DNA of 43,531 nucleotides from Marinicella sp. (GCA_028284365.1 JANQRW010000046.1:1-43531); one strand, 5' to 3'; counted from the first letter of the stretch, positions 1 to 8,917 are shown. Notes: a model not told the origin generated them from the sequence alone. Numbers and translations are program-made.

Positions 1-99
1 GGAGGTAGAGGCGAGTTTGGAACGGAGACCGACGCCTATACGGATATAGGTGTGCTGCGTGAGCTTGGAGCGGAAGCGTAAGACCCAAGAGTATTCCTT
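1..99. repeat. Left copy of a 99-bp perfect inverted repeat at the window ends
   Basis: Bases 1-99 are the exact reverse complement of 43433-43531; identity stops at base 100 (A against T). The unit holds a short hairpin, CCTATA-CGGA-TATAGG at 35-50, which extends to nine pairs with one G-T. It also holds an imperfect direct repeat: 11-28 and 59-76 match at 13 of 18 positions and all differences are transitions. No ORF of interest lies in it. It is probably a dispersed intergenic repeat at which the assembly contig broke, rather than a transposon end, because no transposase is present. Confidence 0.9.
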
Positions 100-210
100 A
101 TAAACGTTGGGATTAGATCAGGTATTGACGCCTATGAGGGCTGAAGTTATTGGGACTGTTTTGAGACAATCAAAGCAAAATAATGACAGCCTGGGGTTTT
201 TTGATAAAAT

Positions 211-216
211 TATAAT
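211..216 (+). promoter_or_regulatory. Possible -10 element (TATAAT) upstream of the DUF1624 gene
   Basis: A perfect TATAAT lies 28 bases before the ATG at 244. No good -35 hexamer is seen at 17 bases upstream, so the promoter call is weak. A purine-rich stretch (AAGGTAGCGG) just before the ATG could serve as ribosome binding site. Confidence 0.4.
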
Positions 217-243
217 CCAATCAATGATAATCAAGGTAGCGGA

Positions 244-1425
244 ATGAAGCATGTAGATGACAGAAATCGATTGCAGTCTCTGGACATCCTTCGTGGCTTG
301 GTTATTGTGTTGATGGCAATAGATCATGTGCGTGATTTTTGGTCTTTAGAGGCGTTTCAACCTGAAGATTTAACTCAAACTTCGCCTGAATATTTTTTCA
401 CGCGTTGGATCACACACTTTTGTGCACCGGTGTTTGTGTTTTTGGCGGGTACTTCATCATTCTTATATGGTCATAAAGTCAATGATAAAAAAGCATTGAG
501 TCAGTTTTTATTGATTCGAGGCTGTTGGTTGATTTTTATAGAATTGTTTGTCATTAATTTCAGCTTTTTGTTGGGTTTCTTTTGGAACGAGTGGGGGTTT
601 TTCTTGCAAGTTATTTGGGCCATTGGCGTTGCCATGATTGCACTTTCTGGCTTGATTTGGTTGTCAGATAAATGGCTGCTTTTCATTGCTGTATTACTTA
701 TATTTGGGCATAACCTACTCAATACCATAGTGCCTGCAGATTTGGGTTCTTTTTCCTGGGCTTGGAAAATGCTACATGAAGGCGGTTATCATGGGTTGAA
801 TGCCAGTGGTAATTGGGGCGTTTATTATGTTTATCCTATTCTGCCTTGGATTGGCGTGATTGTTGCGGGCTATGTTTTTGGTCGTGTGATGTTGTTTGAT
901 ACAGGTAAGCGATTTAAATGCTTGTTGTGTTTGGGTGTGGGCGCTGTTGGTTTGTTTGTGGTCTTAAGGTACAGTAATTGGTATGGTGATACCGCCAATT
1001 GGGAGCAACAAAAAAATACGTTGTATACTTTGATGTCATTTCTCAATACGCAAAAATACCCACCGTCCTTGCTATTTTTATTGATGACTTTGGGGCCAGC
1101 TTTTTTGTTGTTGATGTGGTTTGAACGTGGCAAGAATAAATTATTTGAGTGGCTCAAGGTTTTTGGGCGTGTACCGTTGTTTTTCTATGTGTTACATTTT
1201 ATGTTTATCCACTTGACTTCATTGTTGTATTTTAAACTGGTACATGGGGAATGGTTTGATTTGGTGAATAACCAGAATGCAAAAACCTGGCCTGATTATT
1301 ATGAGCCTTCGTTGTTGCGATTGTATCTGGCTTGGGCAGTGACCATTGTGGTGTTTTATTTCTTGTGTTATTGGTTTGATCGTTATAAATCAACCCACAA
1401 GTATTGGTGGTTGAAGTTTTTGTAA
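244..1425 (+). CDS. DUF1624 / HGSNAT-like membrane acyltransferase family protein
   Basis: A 393-residue polytopic membrane protein. The N-terminus reads LDILRGLVIVLMAIDHVRDFW, the hallmark of the DUF1624 (heparan-alpha-glucosaminide N-acetyltransferase catalytic-like) family, followed by a second conserved block THFCAPVFVFLAGTSSF. About ten hydrophobic segments are spread along the chain, ending near residue 385. Family members are thought to transfer acyl groups across the inner membrane, but the bacterial substrate is generally unknown and nothing here reveals it. It stands alone between the left-end repeat and a convergent operon on the minus strand, so it is probably monocistronic. The start at ATG 244 is the first in frame and has a purine-rich stretch upstream. 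Confidence 0.85.
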   Translation: MKHVDDRNRLQSLDILRGLVIVLMAIDHVRDFWSLEAFQPEDLTQTSPEYFFTRWITHFCAPVFVFLAGTSSFLYGHKVNDKKALSQFLLIRGCWLIFIELFVINFSFLLGFFWNEWGFFLQVIWAIGVAMIALSGLIWLSDKWLLFIAVLLIFGHNLLNTIVPADLGSFSWAWKMLHEGGYHGLNASGNWGVYYVYPILPWIGVIVAGYVFGRVMLFDTGKRFKCLLCLGVGAVGLFVVLRYSNWYGDTANWEQQKNTLYTLMSFLNTQKYPPSLLFLLMTLGPAFLLLMWFERGKNKLFEWLKVFGRVPLFFYVLHFMFIHLTSLLYFKLVHGEWFDLVNNQNAKTWPDYYEPSLLRLYLAWAVTIVVFYFLCYWFDRYKSTHKYWWLKFL

Positions 1426-1445
1426 ACTTTCAAAAAGTGGAAGGC

Positions 1446-2504
1446 CTAATTGACGGATTGATGCGTTAGGGGTGTTGCTAAAGACAGGCCATGTTCATTT
1501 TGTAAGTCGAATGCTGCGCGGTTGATGGCAAAGCGAGCTTGGACGATGCGATAAACTGATTCAACGCGGTAATTCATACGCCAACAAATCGCATGATCAC
1601 CAGGGTTGACAAGTACCAATTTAGGTGTTTTATCAGCATCTAATTGCTTTTCCATTTCGCAAGCCCGTTGCCAGACTGCTTGAATGTAGGTTTCTACCTG
1701 TTCAGAAGGGGTGTCATAACCAATGTTGAATTCGACATAATCATTCCAGTGGTTGTGGTCGGTTTTATTGAGAATTTCTACAGGTACAGCACGCAGTTTT
1801 GAATTGGCAACAATGATGTTGTGCTTTTGAATCACATGATGAAAGGTGGTTTCGGTCAATGACATGCGGCGAATGACTGCCAGTATATCCATGGATGGGA
1901 TGCGGCACACCACGCCAGGAGCGATTTGGCCCTGGTGTAACATGATGAGACCGCTGACGGCATCATGAGCCCAGGCTTCTTTGGTGCCAAATAAAATCAC
2001 CAGGATCCCGCCGATCACACCGGTGGCTTGTAACCATGAAGTGACTTGCCAAATGTTAATGATCAACAGCAATGAAACCGCAATGGTTATCAGTAAAATG
2101 ATGATGTAGCCCATTTCAGAATGATAGGTTCTGGTTTTGGTTTCATTACCATCAATGGTGCGTTGTTTGCCGTATTTTTTAATGGTCCAGGAATGGCCAA
2201 ATTGAGTAAATAAATAGCCCAACAAAAACACCAGGCCTGTCTGAGAAACTTGTTTTAAAAATTCACTGTGACCGTTGGTATTTATGACGTAGTTCCATAG
2301 CCAGTCAAACAAGTAGATTGAGAGCAGCAGGATGTTCATCAGACGCAACAGCCGTGCGCGCTTGGTATTTAATTCCTCTGAACCTGATGGCACCACATGT
2401 TTAAACAAAAAGCCAGCGATGAAGAATAAGCTGAAGTTCAAGACAATGGCAACTTTGCCAAAGACTGACAAGTCGGTGAAATATAAGATCAGTGACTCAA
2501 TCAT
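1446..2504 (-). CDS. MscS-family mechanosensitive channel-like protein
   Basis: A 352-residue inner-membrane protein. Roughly five hydrophobic segments occupy residues 10-180. The last of them (ATGVIGGILVILFGTKEAWAH) resembles the pore-lining TM3 of MscS. It runs into a soluble beta domain with the typical order: GLIMLHQGQIAPGVVCRI, then RRMSLTETTFH and the IVANSKL motif. Proteins of this family open when membrane tension rises and release solutes during hypo-osmotic shock. The start overlaps the stop of the upstream dehydrogenase gene by four bases, so the two are translationally coupled at the end of the glyA-nusB-thiL-pgpA run. It is larger and more diverged than E. coli MscS, so a function other than osmotic release is possible. 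A second channel, MscL, lies at the far right of the window. Confidence 0.8.
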   Translation of the reverse strand: MIESLILYFTDLSVFGKVAIVLNFSLFFIAGFLFKHVVPSGSEELNTKRARLLRLMNILLLSIYLFDWLWNYVINTNGHSEFLKQVSQTGLVFLLGYLFTQFGHSWTIKKYGKQRTIDGNETKTRTYHSEMGYIIILLITIAVSLLLIINIWQVTSWLQATGVIGGILVILFGTKEAWAHDAVSGLIMLHQGQIAPGVVCRIPSMDILAVIRRMSLTETTFHHVIQKHNIIVANSKLRAVPVEILNKTDHNHWNDYVEFNIGYDTPSEQVETYIQAVWQRACEMEKQLDADKTPKLVLVNPGDHAICWRMNYRVESVYRIVQARFAINRAAFDLQNEHGLSLATPLTHQSVN

Positions 2505-3583
2505 ACTGCCTCAGGTTTGATGTTGTGGGTGGCTAGTTCAGTCATAATGTGATCAAACCAAACAAAGTTTTGGCCAATGATTTCAGGAGGTAGAACACCC
2601 TTGGGTAGCTGGTGACTGAGTGCTAATCTGACACCGGCTGCACAGGTGTAACCTGTGGTTCTGGCCATTGATGAAACGTTGTTGGTGTGATCATAATGGT
2701 CTATCAGCTGGTAATTATCTGCGTGTACTTGACCATTTTTTATACCGGATGCGGTTATTTCCATCACGGTTAAATCAGGTTCATTTTCGCCAAACTGCCA
2801 CTGCTCTAGTAAAACTTTGGCTGTGGCATCGCGATGTTCAGGTTTGAAAAAACCAGCATCAAGCAGCTGCTGGATTAATCTGGCATGACCGTTATAGCGC
2901 ACAGTTTTTTCAGCCATGGTTGGAATGTCAACGGTTTGGAGTAAAGATCGCAGGCCATCGGTATTGAATGCTTCCATGTGGCCGATACCCTTGAAATAGA
3001 GCGATTCAACTTCACTCATGGCTGGAAAAACCACTTCTTTACCGTCCCGCCGCATGCGTGCAGGGCGGGTGTATTCTTCAATCACATCCAGAGGTGCAAA
3101 AGGCGCTTTGTATTCAAATGGTTTTAATCTTTCAACGGGAACACCGCCGACTTTACAGGTAAAAGAATCGACTTTATCGTAGCGGTCAACAAAGTGTCCC
3201 GCATACAAATTTGAAATGCCTGGAGCCAGTCCAAAATCCACCAATGCAGTGACGCGGTTGGCTTTGGCCAATTCATCAAGTTCCAGTGCATCTTCTACAA
3301 AGAAAGAAATATCAACAATGTTCTTTTTTAGCTCAATTAATGCCCGTAAGCGATCAAAACCCAACAAGCTGGGCAGTGCCCCTACCACCAGATCAAAAGG
3401 TTTAACCAGTGTGGCTAAAGCATCATCATCGCAAGCGTTTGTGGCCACTACTTCGCAATCAGCTTTCAGGTGTCCCAAGTGCTTGATGTTTAAATCAGCT
3501 AAGGTAACTGCATGGTCAGCACTTAAATTTTTTGCTATGGCTGCGCCAATACGACCACCACCTAAAACCAATACTTTTTTCAT
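2501..3583 (-). CDS. Saccharopine dehydrogenase family protein
   Basis: A 360-residue soluble NAD(P)-dependent oxidoreductase. The N-terminus has a Rossmann dinucleotide-binding loop, VLVLGGGRIGAAIAKNL. The conserved block LVDFGLAPGISNLYAGHFVD near residue 115 is typical of saccharopine dehydrogenase / carboxynorspermidine synthase-like enzymes. A C-terminal part follows with TGYTCAAGVRLAL. The true substrate is not identifiable from sequence; lysine metabolism and polyamine synthesis are both possible, and no neighbouring gene points to either. It overlaps pgpA upstream by four bases and the MscS-like gene downstream by four bases, so it is translated as part of the same operon. Confidence 0.85.
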   Translation of the reverse strand: MKKVLVLGGGRIGAAIAKNLSADHAVTLADLNIKHLGHLKADCEVVATNACDDDALATLVKPFDLVVGALPSLLGFDRLRALIELKKNIVDISFFVEDALELDELAKANRVTALVDFGLAPGISNLYAGHFVDRYDKVDSFTCKVGGVPVERLKPFEYKAPFAPLDVIEEYTRPARMRRDGKEVVFPAMSEVESLYFKGIGHMEAFNTDGLRSLLQTVDIPTMAEKTVRYNGHARLIQQLLDAGFFKPEHRDATAKVLLEQWQFGENEPDLTVMEITASGIKNGQVHADNYQLIDHYDHTNNVSSMARTTGYTCAAGVRLALSHQLPKGVLPPEIIGQNFVWFDHIMTELATHNIKPEAV

Positions 3584-4074
3584 GAAAAATATCCAATTGT
3601 AATGTACAAAATTACCCAGGCATAAATGCCAGCAATCACATCATCTATCATGATACCAAAACCACCTTTGACATGTTTATCTAACCATTTTATCGGAAAC
3701 GGCTTGATGATATCAAAAAACCTGAACAGCAAAAAACCCAGAACCAACCATTGCCAATGCCATGGAATCAGAAACATGGTCAACCAAAAACCGACAAACT
3801 CATCCCAAACAATACCACCATGATCGTGTACGCCAAGATTTTTAGTGGCCTGCTCGCACAGATATATACCCAATAAAAAAGACAAAAACAATACCAACAG
3901 ATAGACCTGCCAGTTTAATCCAGACATCAGAAAGTAGAAAGGTATGGCAGCTATGGTACCAAATGTACCGGGTGCCTTGGGAGCCAAGCCACTGCCGAGG
4001 CCAAAAGCCAGAAAGCCAGAAGGTGTTTTCAAAGCCACTTCTCTGCTTTTGCTTTTTAAATCTGAATCACTCAT
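3580..4074 (-). CDS. pgpA: Phosphatidylglycerophosphatase A
   Basis: A 164-residue membrane phosphatase that removes phosphate from phosphatidylglycerophosphate to give phosphatidylglycerol. The sequence shows the PgpA signature GSGLAPKAPGTFGT near residue 27 and the second conserved block HDHGGIVWDEFVGFW near residue 83. A third block, KPFPIKWLDKH, and the terminal IDDVIAGIYAW complete the family pattern. Three to four hydrophobic helices are visible. Length is normal for the family. The gene overlaps thiL upstream by eight bases and the dehydrogenase downstream by four. The nusB-thiL-pgpA order is widespread in gammaproteobacteria and supports the call. Confidence 0.96.
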   Translation of the reverse strand: MSDSDLKSKSREVALKTPSGFLAFGLGSGLAPKAPGTFGTIAAIPFYFLMSGLNWQVYLLVLFLSFLLGIYLCEQATKNLGVHDHGGIVWDEFVGFWLTMFLIPWHWQWLVLGFLLFRFFDIIKPFPIKWLDKHVKGGFGIMIDDVIAGIYAWVILYITIGYFS

Positions 4075-4987
4075 CTTTGAAATGTTGGTAACCTTTAAAG
4101 TTGGTAACTATGGGTTGATGGTGGTGTAATACCATAACCTGCTCAGTTTGATTTTCATGGGGTGCTAAGATTTGGCCAATGATGTGACAGTCAACTGGTA
4201 GATTTTCTTCATCATCCATATTGATGGTGAAGCACAATTGATAGTCGTCACCGCCAGCCAACACGTATTGTATCCAATCATGATGCTTTTGAACGATTGG
4301 ATTGATGGGCACTTGGCTCAATTCAATGACTGCTATAACCTCACTGGCTTCACAAATATGCCCCAGGTCTGCCAACAGTCCATCTGAAACATCAATCATG
4401 GCGGTGGCATATCCACTCACTTGAGCAGCGATATCCAAGCGTGGTTCTGGTGTTTTTAGTTGGGTGTTACATACCTTTGAGCGCCTGGGGTTACTCAAAG
4501 CAAAGGCAGCCGAACCGATTTCTCCAGTGACCACAATCAAGTCATTGACCTGTGCTCCATCGCGGCGAATGGCATGTAAGGTTTCACCCACTACAGTGAC
4601 TGCGATGTTCAGAGGTCCCTGGGTTGTGTCGCCACCAATCAGTTGCACATTGTACTTAGCTAATAAGGTCGCAAAACCTTTGATGAAACCATTCAGCCAT
4701 TTCTTATCGTAACTGGGGATGGTTAAATTTAACAAAACCCATTTGGGTGTGGCCCCCATCGCTGCCATGTCGCTTAAATTCACAGCCAAGGCTTTGTGAC
4801 CAATGGCTTCGGCAGGATCATTGCTTTTGAAATGCACGTCTGCAACTAAGGTGTCAGTAGAAACCGTAAGTTGTGTGCCAGGACTGGGCTGTAGGATGGC
4901 GGCATCATCTCCAATGCCCAATAAGGTGCCAGCTACGTGTGAATCGCATTTAATTTTAATCAGTTCAATCAGATCAAATTCAGCGAT
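4067..4987 (-). CDS. thiL: Thiamine-monophosphate kinase, probable ATC start codon
   Basis: ThiL phosphorylates thiamine monophosphate to thiamine diphosphate. The metal and ATP loop GIGDDAAIL is near the N-terminus, followed by STDTLVADVHF, GGDTTQG and the MIDVSDGLLADLGHI motif. The first canonical or TTG start in frame (TTG at 4921-4919) would begin at LGIGDD and remove the conserved N-terminus. Reading further upstream gives AEFDLIELIKIK, which matches the usual M-x-EFDLI start of ThiL and is preceded by ATC at 4987-4985. The next codon upstream is TGC and the one before is a TGA stop, so no ATG is available in frame. An AGGTG lies four bases before the ATC. I therefore choose 4987, giving 306 residues, close to the family length. 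A sequence error at this codon is the alternative. The gene follows nusB closely. Confidence 0.85.
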   Translation of the reverse strand: MAEFDLIELIKIKCDSHVAGTLLGIGDDAAILQPSPGTQLTVSTDTLVADVHFKSNDPAEAIGHKALAVNLSDMAAMGATPKWVLLNLTIPSYDKKWLNGFIKGFATLLAKYNVQLIGGDTTQGPLNIAVTVVGETLHAIRRDGAQVNDLIVVTGEIGSAAFALSNPRRSKVCNTQLKTPEPRLDIAAQVSGYATAMIDVSDGLLADLGHICEASEVIAVIELSQVPINPIVQKHHDWIQYVLAGGDDYQLCFTINMDDEENLPVDCHIIGQILAPHENQTEQVMVLHHHQPIVTNFKGYQHFKDE

Positions 4988-5003
4988 GCATCACCTATTT
5001 GTT

Positions 5004-5471
5004 TTAGTCAGTTTGTGCCTTGATTTCGGCCTTGCGAGTGGCTGCAGCAACTTTGGTCAGCACGCCATTAACAAAAATATGTCCGCCCTCGCCACCGAAT
5101 TCAGTCGCCATCAATATGGCTTCATTGATGACAACTTTAAATGGCGTTTCAATGTGTTTGAGCAATTCATAAGTGGCCATGGTTAACACCGCATACTCAA
5201 CTGCGCCCAAAGATGATTTTTCGCGGCCTAGATGTGGATCAATGTATGCTTCGATTTCTTCTTTGTTGGTTTCGATATAACGCAAAGCCGTCTTAAAAAA
5301 GTCTGTGTCAACTTTATTGAAATCTTGTTCTTCCAAAAACTGCTCAATCACCACACGGGCTGTCATGTCGTTATAATGCATTTGATACAAGGCTTGTACC
5401 AAGCGCTTTCGGGCTCGATGTTTTCTGGCCAGGGGCTCAGGAATTCTTTTTTGTTTTTTGTTATTGGCCAT
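5004..5471 (-). CDS. nusB: Transcription antitermination factor NusB
   Basis: A 155-residue all-helical RNA-binding protein. With NusE (S10) it binds boxA in rRNA leaders and helps RNA polymerase read through. Visible family features are the basic N-terminus RKHRARKRLVQALYQ, the central EIEAYIDPHLGR and the C-terminal block VVINEAILMATEFGGEGGHIFVNGVL, which is diagnostic. Its start lies 14 bases downstream of the glyA stop, and thiL begins 16 bases after its own stop. In many relatives ribH precedes nusB; here glyA takes that position and no riboflavin gene is present. Confidence 0.96.
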   Translation of the reverse strand: MANNKKQKRIPEPLARKHRARKRLVQALYQMHYNDMTARVVIEQFLEEQDFNKVDTDFFKTALRYIETNKEEIEAYIDPHLGREKSSLGAVEYAVLTMATYELLKHIETPFKVVINEAILMATEFGGEGGHIFVNGVLTKVAAATRKAEIKAQTD

Positions 5472-5485
5472 TACTTATCCGTGAA

Positions 5486-6739
5486 TTATCCATAAACAGG
5501 GAACTTGTGACACAGTTCGGTCACTTTAGAACGAACACTGGCTACTGTATCATCATTTTCCATGTCATCAAGGATATCACACATCCAATGTGTCATGCGG
5601 CTGAATTCATCAACCCCAAAGCCACGAGTGGTACCGGCAGGTGTTCCTAAACGTAAACCGCTGGTTACAAAGGGTGATTTAGGGTCATTAGGAACGGAGT
5701 TTTTATTGACTGTAATGTGCGCCTCACCCAGGCGGGCTTCGGCATCTTTACCCGTGATGTTTTTATCTACCAAGTCCAACAAGAATAAGTGGTTTTCAGT
5801 ACCACCAGAAACCACGTTATAGCCACGTTCAATAAATATTTGGGCCATGGCTTGGGCGTTTTTAACCACTTGAGTTTGATAAGTTTTGAATTCGGGTTGT
5901 AAGGCTTCTTTGAAAGCCATTGCTTTGGCTGCAATCACATGCATCAACGGACCGCCTTGAATGCCGGGAAAAACCAATGAATTCAGTTTTTTCTCGATTT
6001 CAGGGTTGGCCCTGGCCAAAATAATACCGCCACGTGGTCCACGCAAAGTTTTGTGGGTGGTTGAGGTGGTTACATCTGCGATGTTGACTGGTGATGGGTA
6101 AACACCAGCAGCTATCAAGCCGGCCACATGTGCCATATCAACCATAAAATAAGCACCAGTTTCATCTGCAATATCTCGAAATTGTTGCCAGTTGATGCGT
6201 TTTGAATAAGCTGAGAAGCCACCAATGATCATTCTTGGTTTGTGCTCTAATGCTAATTTTCTTACCTCGGCGAAATCAATTTCACCAGTGGCCTCATCGA
6301 TGCCATATTGAATGGCGTTGAATAATTTACCGGAAACATTCACTTTTGCTCCATGTGTCAAATGTCCCCCGTGCGCGAGAGACATGCCCAAGATGGTGTC
6401 ACCTGGTTTTAAAAGTGCCAGGAAAACTGCCTGATTGGCCTGTGAGCCGGAATGAGGTTGGACATTGGCATAATCTGCACCGAATAATTCTTTAACCCGA
6501 TCAATGGCCAGTTGTTCCGCCACATCAACATGCTCACAACCGCCATAATAACGCTTACCTGGATAACCTTCAGCGTACTTATTAGTCATCTGACAGCCTT
6601 GTGCTTCCATCACAGCAGGTGAAGTGTAATTTTCAGAAGCAATCAGTTCGATATGATCTTCCTGGCGCTGGTCTTCAGCACGGATTGCTGCTGCTAATTC
6701 TGGATCGCATTGGGCAATGGTTTTGGTCTTGTCAAACAT
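5486..6739 (-). CDS. glyA: Serine hydroxymethyltransferase
   Basis: A 417-residue PLP enzyme that interconverts serine and glycine with tetrahydrofolate and supplies one-carbon units. The PLP-binding lysine lies in [13 protein letters not shown] (Lys230). Other conserved blocks are [28 protein letters not shown] and PHSGSQAN near residue 95. Length matches E. coli GlyA. It is the first gene of the minus-strand run glyA-nusB-thiL-pgpA and probably carries the main promoter in the 109-base gap behind hemJ, although no strong consensus hexamers or ribosome binding site are evident before the ATG at 6739. Confidence 0.97.
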   Translation of the reverse strand: MFDKTKTIAQCDPELAAAIRAEDQRQEDHIELIASENYTSPAVMEAQGCQMTNKYAEGYPGKRYYGGCEHVDVAEQLAIDRVKELFGADYANVQPHSGSQANQAVFLALLKPGDTILGMSLAHGGHLTHGAKVNVSGKLFNAIQYGIDEATGEIDFAEVRKLALEHKPRMIIGGFSAYSKRINWQQFRDIADETGAYFMVDMAHVAGLIAAGVYPSPVNIADVTTSTTHKTLRGPRGGIILARANPEIEKKLNSLVFPGIQGGPLMHVIAAKAMAFKEALQPEFKTYQTQVVKNAQAMAQIFIERGYNVVSGGTENHLFLLDLVDKNITGKDAEARLGEAHITVNKNSVPNDPKSPFVTSGLRLGTPAGTTRGFGVDEFSRMTHWMCDILDDMENDDTVASVRSKVTELCHKFPVYG

Positions 6740-6848
6740 ATTGGATATAGCGATATAGTTGGGAAAGGCGCTATTTTACCTTGAATGGTTGTGAACTGTC
6801 ATCAAGGAATAAAGGTGCTTTTGATTTACATCAGTGGCCAGTTCTGAA

Positions 6849-7280
6849 CTAAAAAGGTTTGGCAACTACTAAGTATATAACCGCAAGTAAAACAAAAGCT
6901 GGGACTTCATTGAAAACCCGAAACCAAACATGTGTTCTTTGTTCTGTGCCAGCAATGAAGTTGCGATGAATTTTTATGCACCAGTAATGATAGATGATCA
7001 GCAAAATGACCAGCAGTACTTTAGTGATAAACCAGCCTTGTTGAATATAAATCAACCAGTTGTTTTGGGCCAGCGAATGAACCAGAAGGGTGGCGGAAAT
7101 CAATGTACCCCATAGCGTGAATCGCATCATTTTGATCAATCGGTGTTCCATGCCGGTCAGCAAGTCTTGTTTGGCTGCATCGGGTTCGTTGGCATGGTTG
7201 ACAAACAGGCGTGGTAAGTAAAACAGGCAGGCAAACCAGCTGACTACGAAAAAGATGTGAAAAGTTTTAAACCAAAGCAT
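6849..7280 (-). CDS. hemJ: Protoporphyrinogen IX oxidase HemJ-like (CopD family) membrane protein
   Basis: A 143-residue protein with four predicted membrane helices. The N-terminus WFKTFHIFFVVSWFACLFYLPRLFV closely follows the HemJ pattern, including the conserved histidine at position 8 in the first helix. The conserved lysine lies in the third helix (GWFITKVLL). HemJ converts protoporphyrinogen IX to protoporphyrin IX in the penultimate step of heme synthesis in bacteria that lack HemG and HemY. It is divergent from the DUF6776-like gene; the shared 107-base gap holds the latter's promoter. No other heme gene is nearby. Confidence 0.88.
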   Translation of the reverse strand: MLWFKTFHIFFVVSWFACLFYLPRLFVNHANEPDAAKQDLLTGMEHRLIKMMRFTLWGTLISATLLVHSLAQNNWLIYIQQGWFITKVLLVILLIIYHYWCIKIHRNFIAGTEQRTHVWFRVFNEVPAFVLLAVIYLVVAKPF

Positions 7281-7349
7281 TTATTCTTTCCTAAGGGGGT
7301 CTTGAGTTTAATCACTGCGCAACAGTTTAACTTGATTCTACTGTTCAGG

Positions 7350-7358
7350 TGGTATAAT
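7350..7358 (+). promoter_or_regulatory. Extended -10 promoter for the DUF6776-bactofilin-erpA run
   Basis: TGGTATAAT at 7350-7358 is a perfect TATAAT with an upstream TG in the extended -10 position. A TTGATT-like -35 lies 15 bases upstream of the hexamer, which is a short spacing. Transcription would start near 7365, about 23 bases before the GTG start at 7388. Confidence 0.65.
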
Positions 7359-7387
7359 GCCGCTTTTTTTTGTAAACAACAAGTCAC

Positions 7388-8137
7388 GTGGAAATTAAAA
7401 CCCCGAAATATGTGATACAACCAGCTGGGAAAAAACCTTCTTTCTTTCGAGAGCACTGGGTTTTGGCATCCTTGCTGGGTTTGGCGGTGGTGACTTTTTT
7501 GTTAGGTCGATACAGTAATATTGATATGCTGCAAGCTTTTAAGGGGCAGAAACAAACGTGGGTTGAAGTCAATCAACAACTGACCGAAGAAAATGAAGCC
7601 AATAAAAAAACGATCAGTCAATTGCAAACTGCCATTAAAGTAAAAGAACAAGCAATCAAGGAGTTACAACAGAATCTCACCAGCATCAATGATGAAAATG
7701 CGGTATTGAAAGCGGATTTGGTATTTTATGAAAATCTACTGAGTCACAAGGATGATATCAAAAAGTTAAGGGTATTCGAAGTACAGGCAGAGCAGCTAGA
7801 TGAACTGGTGATGTTAAAAGTGGTGTTGGCACAAAAACTGGAAAAAGCCCAGTTGGTTAAGGGGAAAGTGGCACTAAAACTGAAAGGAATTCAAGATGAT
7901 GCTGGACAAACCATTGATTTGGTTGAACAGTTTGATCTGACAAATGAGTTTGAATTTAAGTACTTTCAAATTAAAAAATATACAATCAGTTTGCCCAAAG
8001 GTTTTAATCCCACTGTGCTTTTAGTAGAATTAAAAAGTAAAAATAAAAAAGTGATTTCGGAGCAGTTTCAGTGGCTTGATATCATAGGTGGTTCAACTCA
8101 AGAACCAGAACAAAGCGTCATTGTCACACAAAACTGA
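7388..8137 (+). CDS. DUF6776-like single-TM coiled-coil protein
   Basis: A 249-residue protein of unknown function. One membrane helix lies near residues 23-41 (WVLASLLGLAVVTFLLG). A strong heptad-like coiled coil follows at about residues 55-105, rich in Q, E, N and K (QLTEENEANKKTISQLQ). A C-terminal beta-rich domain contains LKLKGIQDDAG and the SLPKGFNPTVLLVELKS block. Similar proteins are found beside bactofilin genes in gammaproteobacteria and are grouped as DUF6776; I assign that family from memory of the architecture. The start is GTG at 7388, 30 bases downstream of an extended -10 element. Location is probably inner membrane with the coiled coil and C-terminal domain in the periplasm. 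The bactofilin neighbour suggests a role in envelope or cell-shape organisation. Confidence 0.7.
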   Translation: MEIKTPKYVIQPAGKKPSFFREHWVLASLLGLAVVTFLLGRYSNIDMLQAFKGQKQTWVEVNQQLTEENEANKKTISQLQTAIKVKEQAIKELQQNLTSINDENAVLKADLVFYENLLSHKDDIKKLRVFEVQAEQLDELVMLKVVLAQKLEKAQLVKGKVALKLKGIQDDAGQTIDLVEQFDLTNEFEFKYFQIKKYTISLPKGFNPTVLLVELKSKNKKVISEQFQWLDIIGGSTQEPEQSVIVTQN

Positions 8138-8163
8138 ATCATTGAAACTCATTTGGAAGCGAC

Positions 8164-8592
8164 ATGTTTGGCTCAAAAAACAACAAAGAAACTATTATGG
8201 CAAATAACAATCAAGTAAACAGTGGAGACACCATCATCAGTCAGGGTACCCAAATCAAGGGCGACCTTAACTTTTCAGGAACCATGTATTTGGAAGGCAC
8301 TGTCGAGGGTTCTATCACGTCGATGAATGATGAAGGTATGCTGGTCATCAGTGAAACTGGTCGAGTCAATGGTTCGATCAAAACCGGTAACTTGAACATC
8401 AATGGTGCGGTTGAAGGTGATGTGACAGTGACTGCCAAGATGGAAGTGTCTTCGAAAGCACGCATCAACGGTAACATTTATTATGTTAACATCGAAATGG
8501 AAACAGGGTCACAAGTTAATGGTCAATTGATTTATCAAGGTGGTGAAGTAACGCCTATAGTGAGTAAAAAATCTGAGCACAATGAGCAGTAA
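8164..8592 (+). CDS. Bactofilin (polymer-forming cytoskeletal protein)
   Basis: A 142-residue protein with a central bactofilin beta-helix at about residues 20-125, made of short repeats such as [21 protein letters not shown] and [20 protein letters not shown]. The short tails at each end lack strong secondary structure. Bactofilins polymerise without nucleotide and act as scaffolds for cell-wall enzymes or polar proteins. The gene follows the single-TM coiled-coil protein by 26 bases and overlaps erpA by 11 bases. ATG 8164 is used here; a second ATG eleven codons later ([10 protein letters not shown]) is also plausible, because many bactofilins begin close to the beta-helix. Confidence 0.93.
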   Translation: MFGSKNNKETIMANNNQVNSGDTIISQGTQIKGDLNFSGTMYLEGTVEGSITSMNDEGMLVISETGRVNGSIKTGNLNINGAVEGDVTVTAKMEVSSKARINGNIYYVNIEMETGSQVNGQLIYQGGEVTPIVSKKSEHNEQ

Positions 8593-8917
8593 TCAAATTA
8601 ACTTATCCAACGCCGCGGCGAATAAAATCAATCAGCTGGTTCTGGAAGAAATGAATCCTGATTTGAAATTCAGGGTTTATATCATTGGTGGTGGTTGTTC
8701 TGGCTTCCAGTATGGTTTTGCCTTTGAAGAAGAGCAAACCGATGGAGATATGATCATGGAGGAACATGGTGTACAGATGATGGTTGATCCGATGAGCTTT
8801 CCTTATTTAATGGGCTCGACCATCGATTTTTTGGAGGATTTACAAGGTTCACGGTTTGTGGTGAGTAACCCCAATGCCAAATCCACCTGCGGTTGTGGTA
8901 GTTCTTTTGCCATTTAG
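8582..8917 (+). CDS. erpA: Iron-sulfur cluster insertion protein ErpA (A-type carrier)
   Basis: A 111-residue A-type Fe-S carrier. The three conserved cysteines are in [11 protein letters not shown] near residue 39 and in [11 protein letters not shown] at the C-terminus. ErpA passes [2Fe-2S] or [4Fe-4S] clusters to apo-enzymes such as those of isoprenoid synthesis. Length and the full C-terminal CGCGSSF motif fit ErpA better than IscA. The start codon lies inside the end of the bactofilin gene (11-base overlap), so translation is probably coupled. nudC starts ten bases downstream. Confidence 0.94.
   Translation: MSSNQINLSNAAANKINQLVLEEMNPDLKFRVYIIGGGCSGFQYGFAFEEEQTDGDMIMEEHGVQMMVDPMSFPYLMGSTIDFLEDLQGSRFVVSNPNAKSTCGCGSSFAI

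Noticed and set aside
1..99. Terminal inverted repeats as ends of a large transposon
   Set aside because: There is no transposase, integrase or target duplication, the interior is core genome, and the exact match with the window edges points to a repeat-limited contig.
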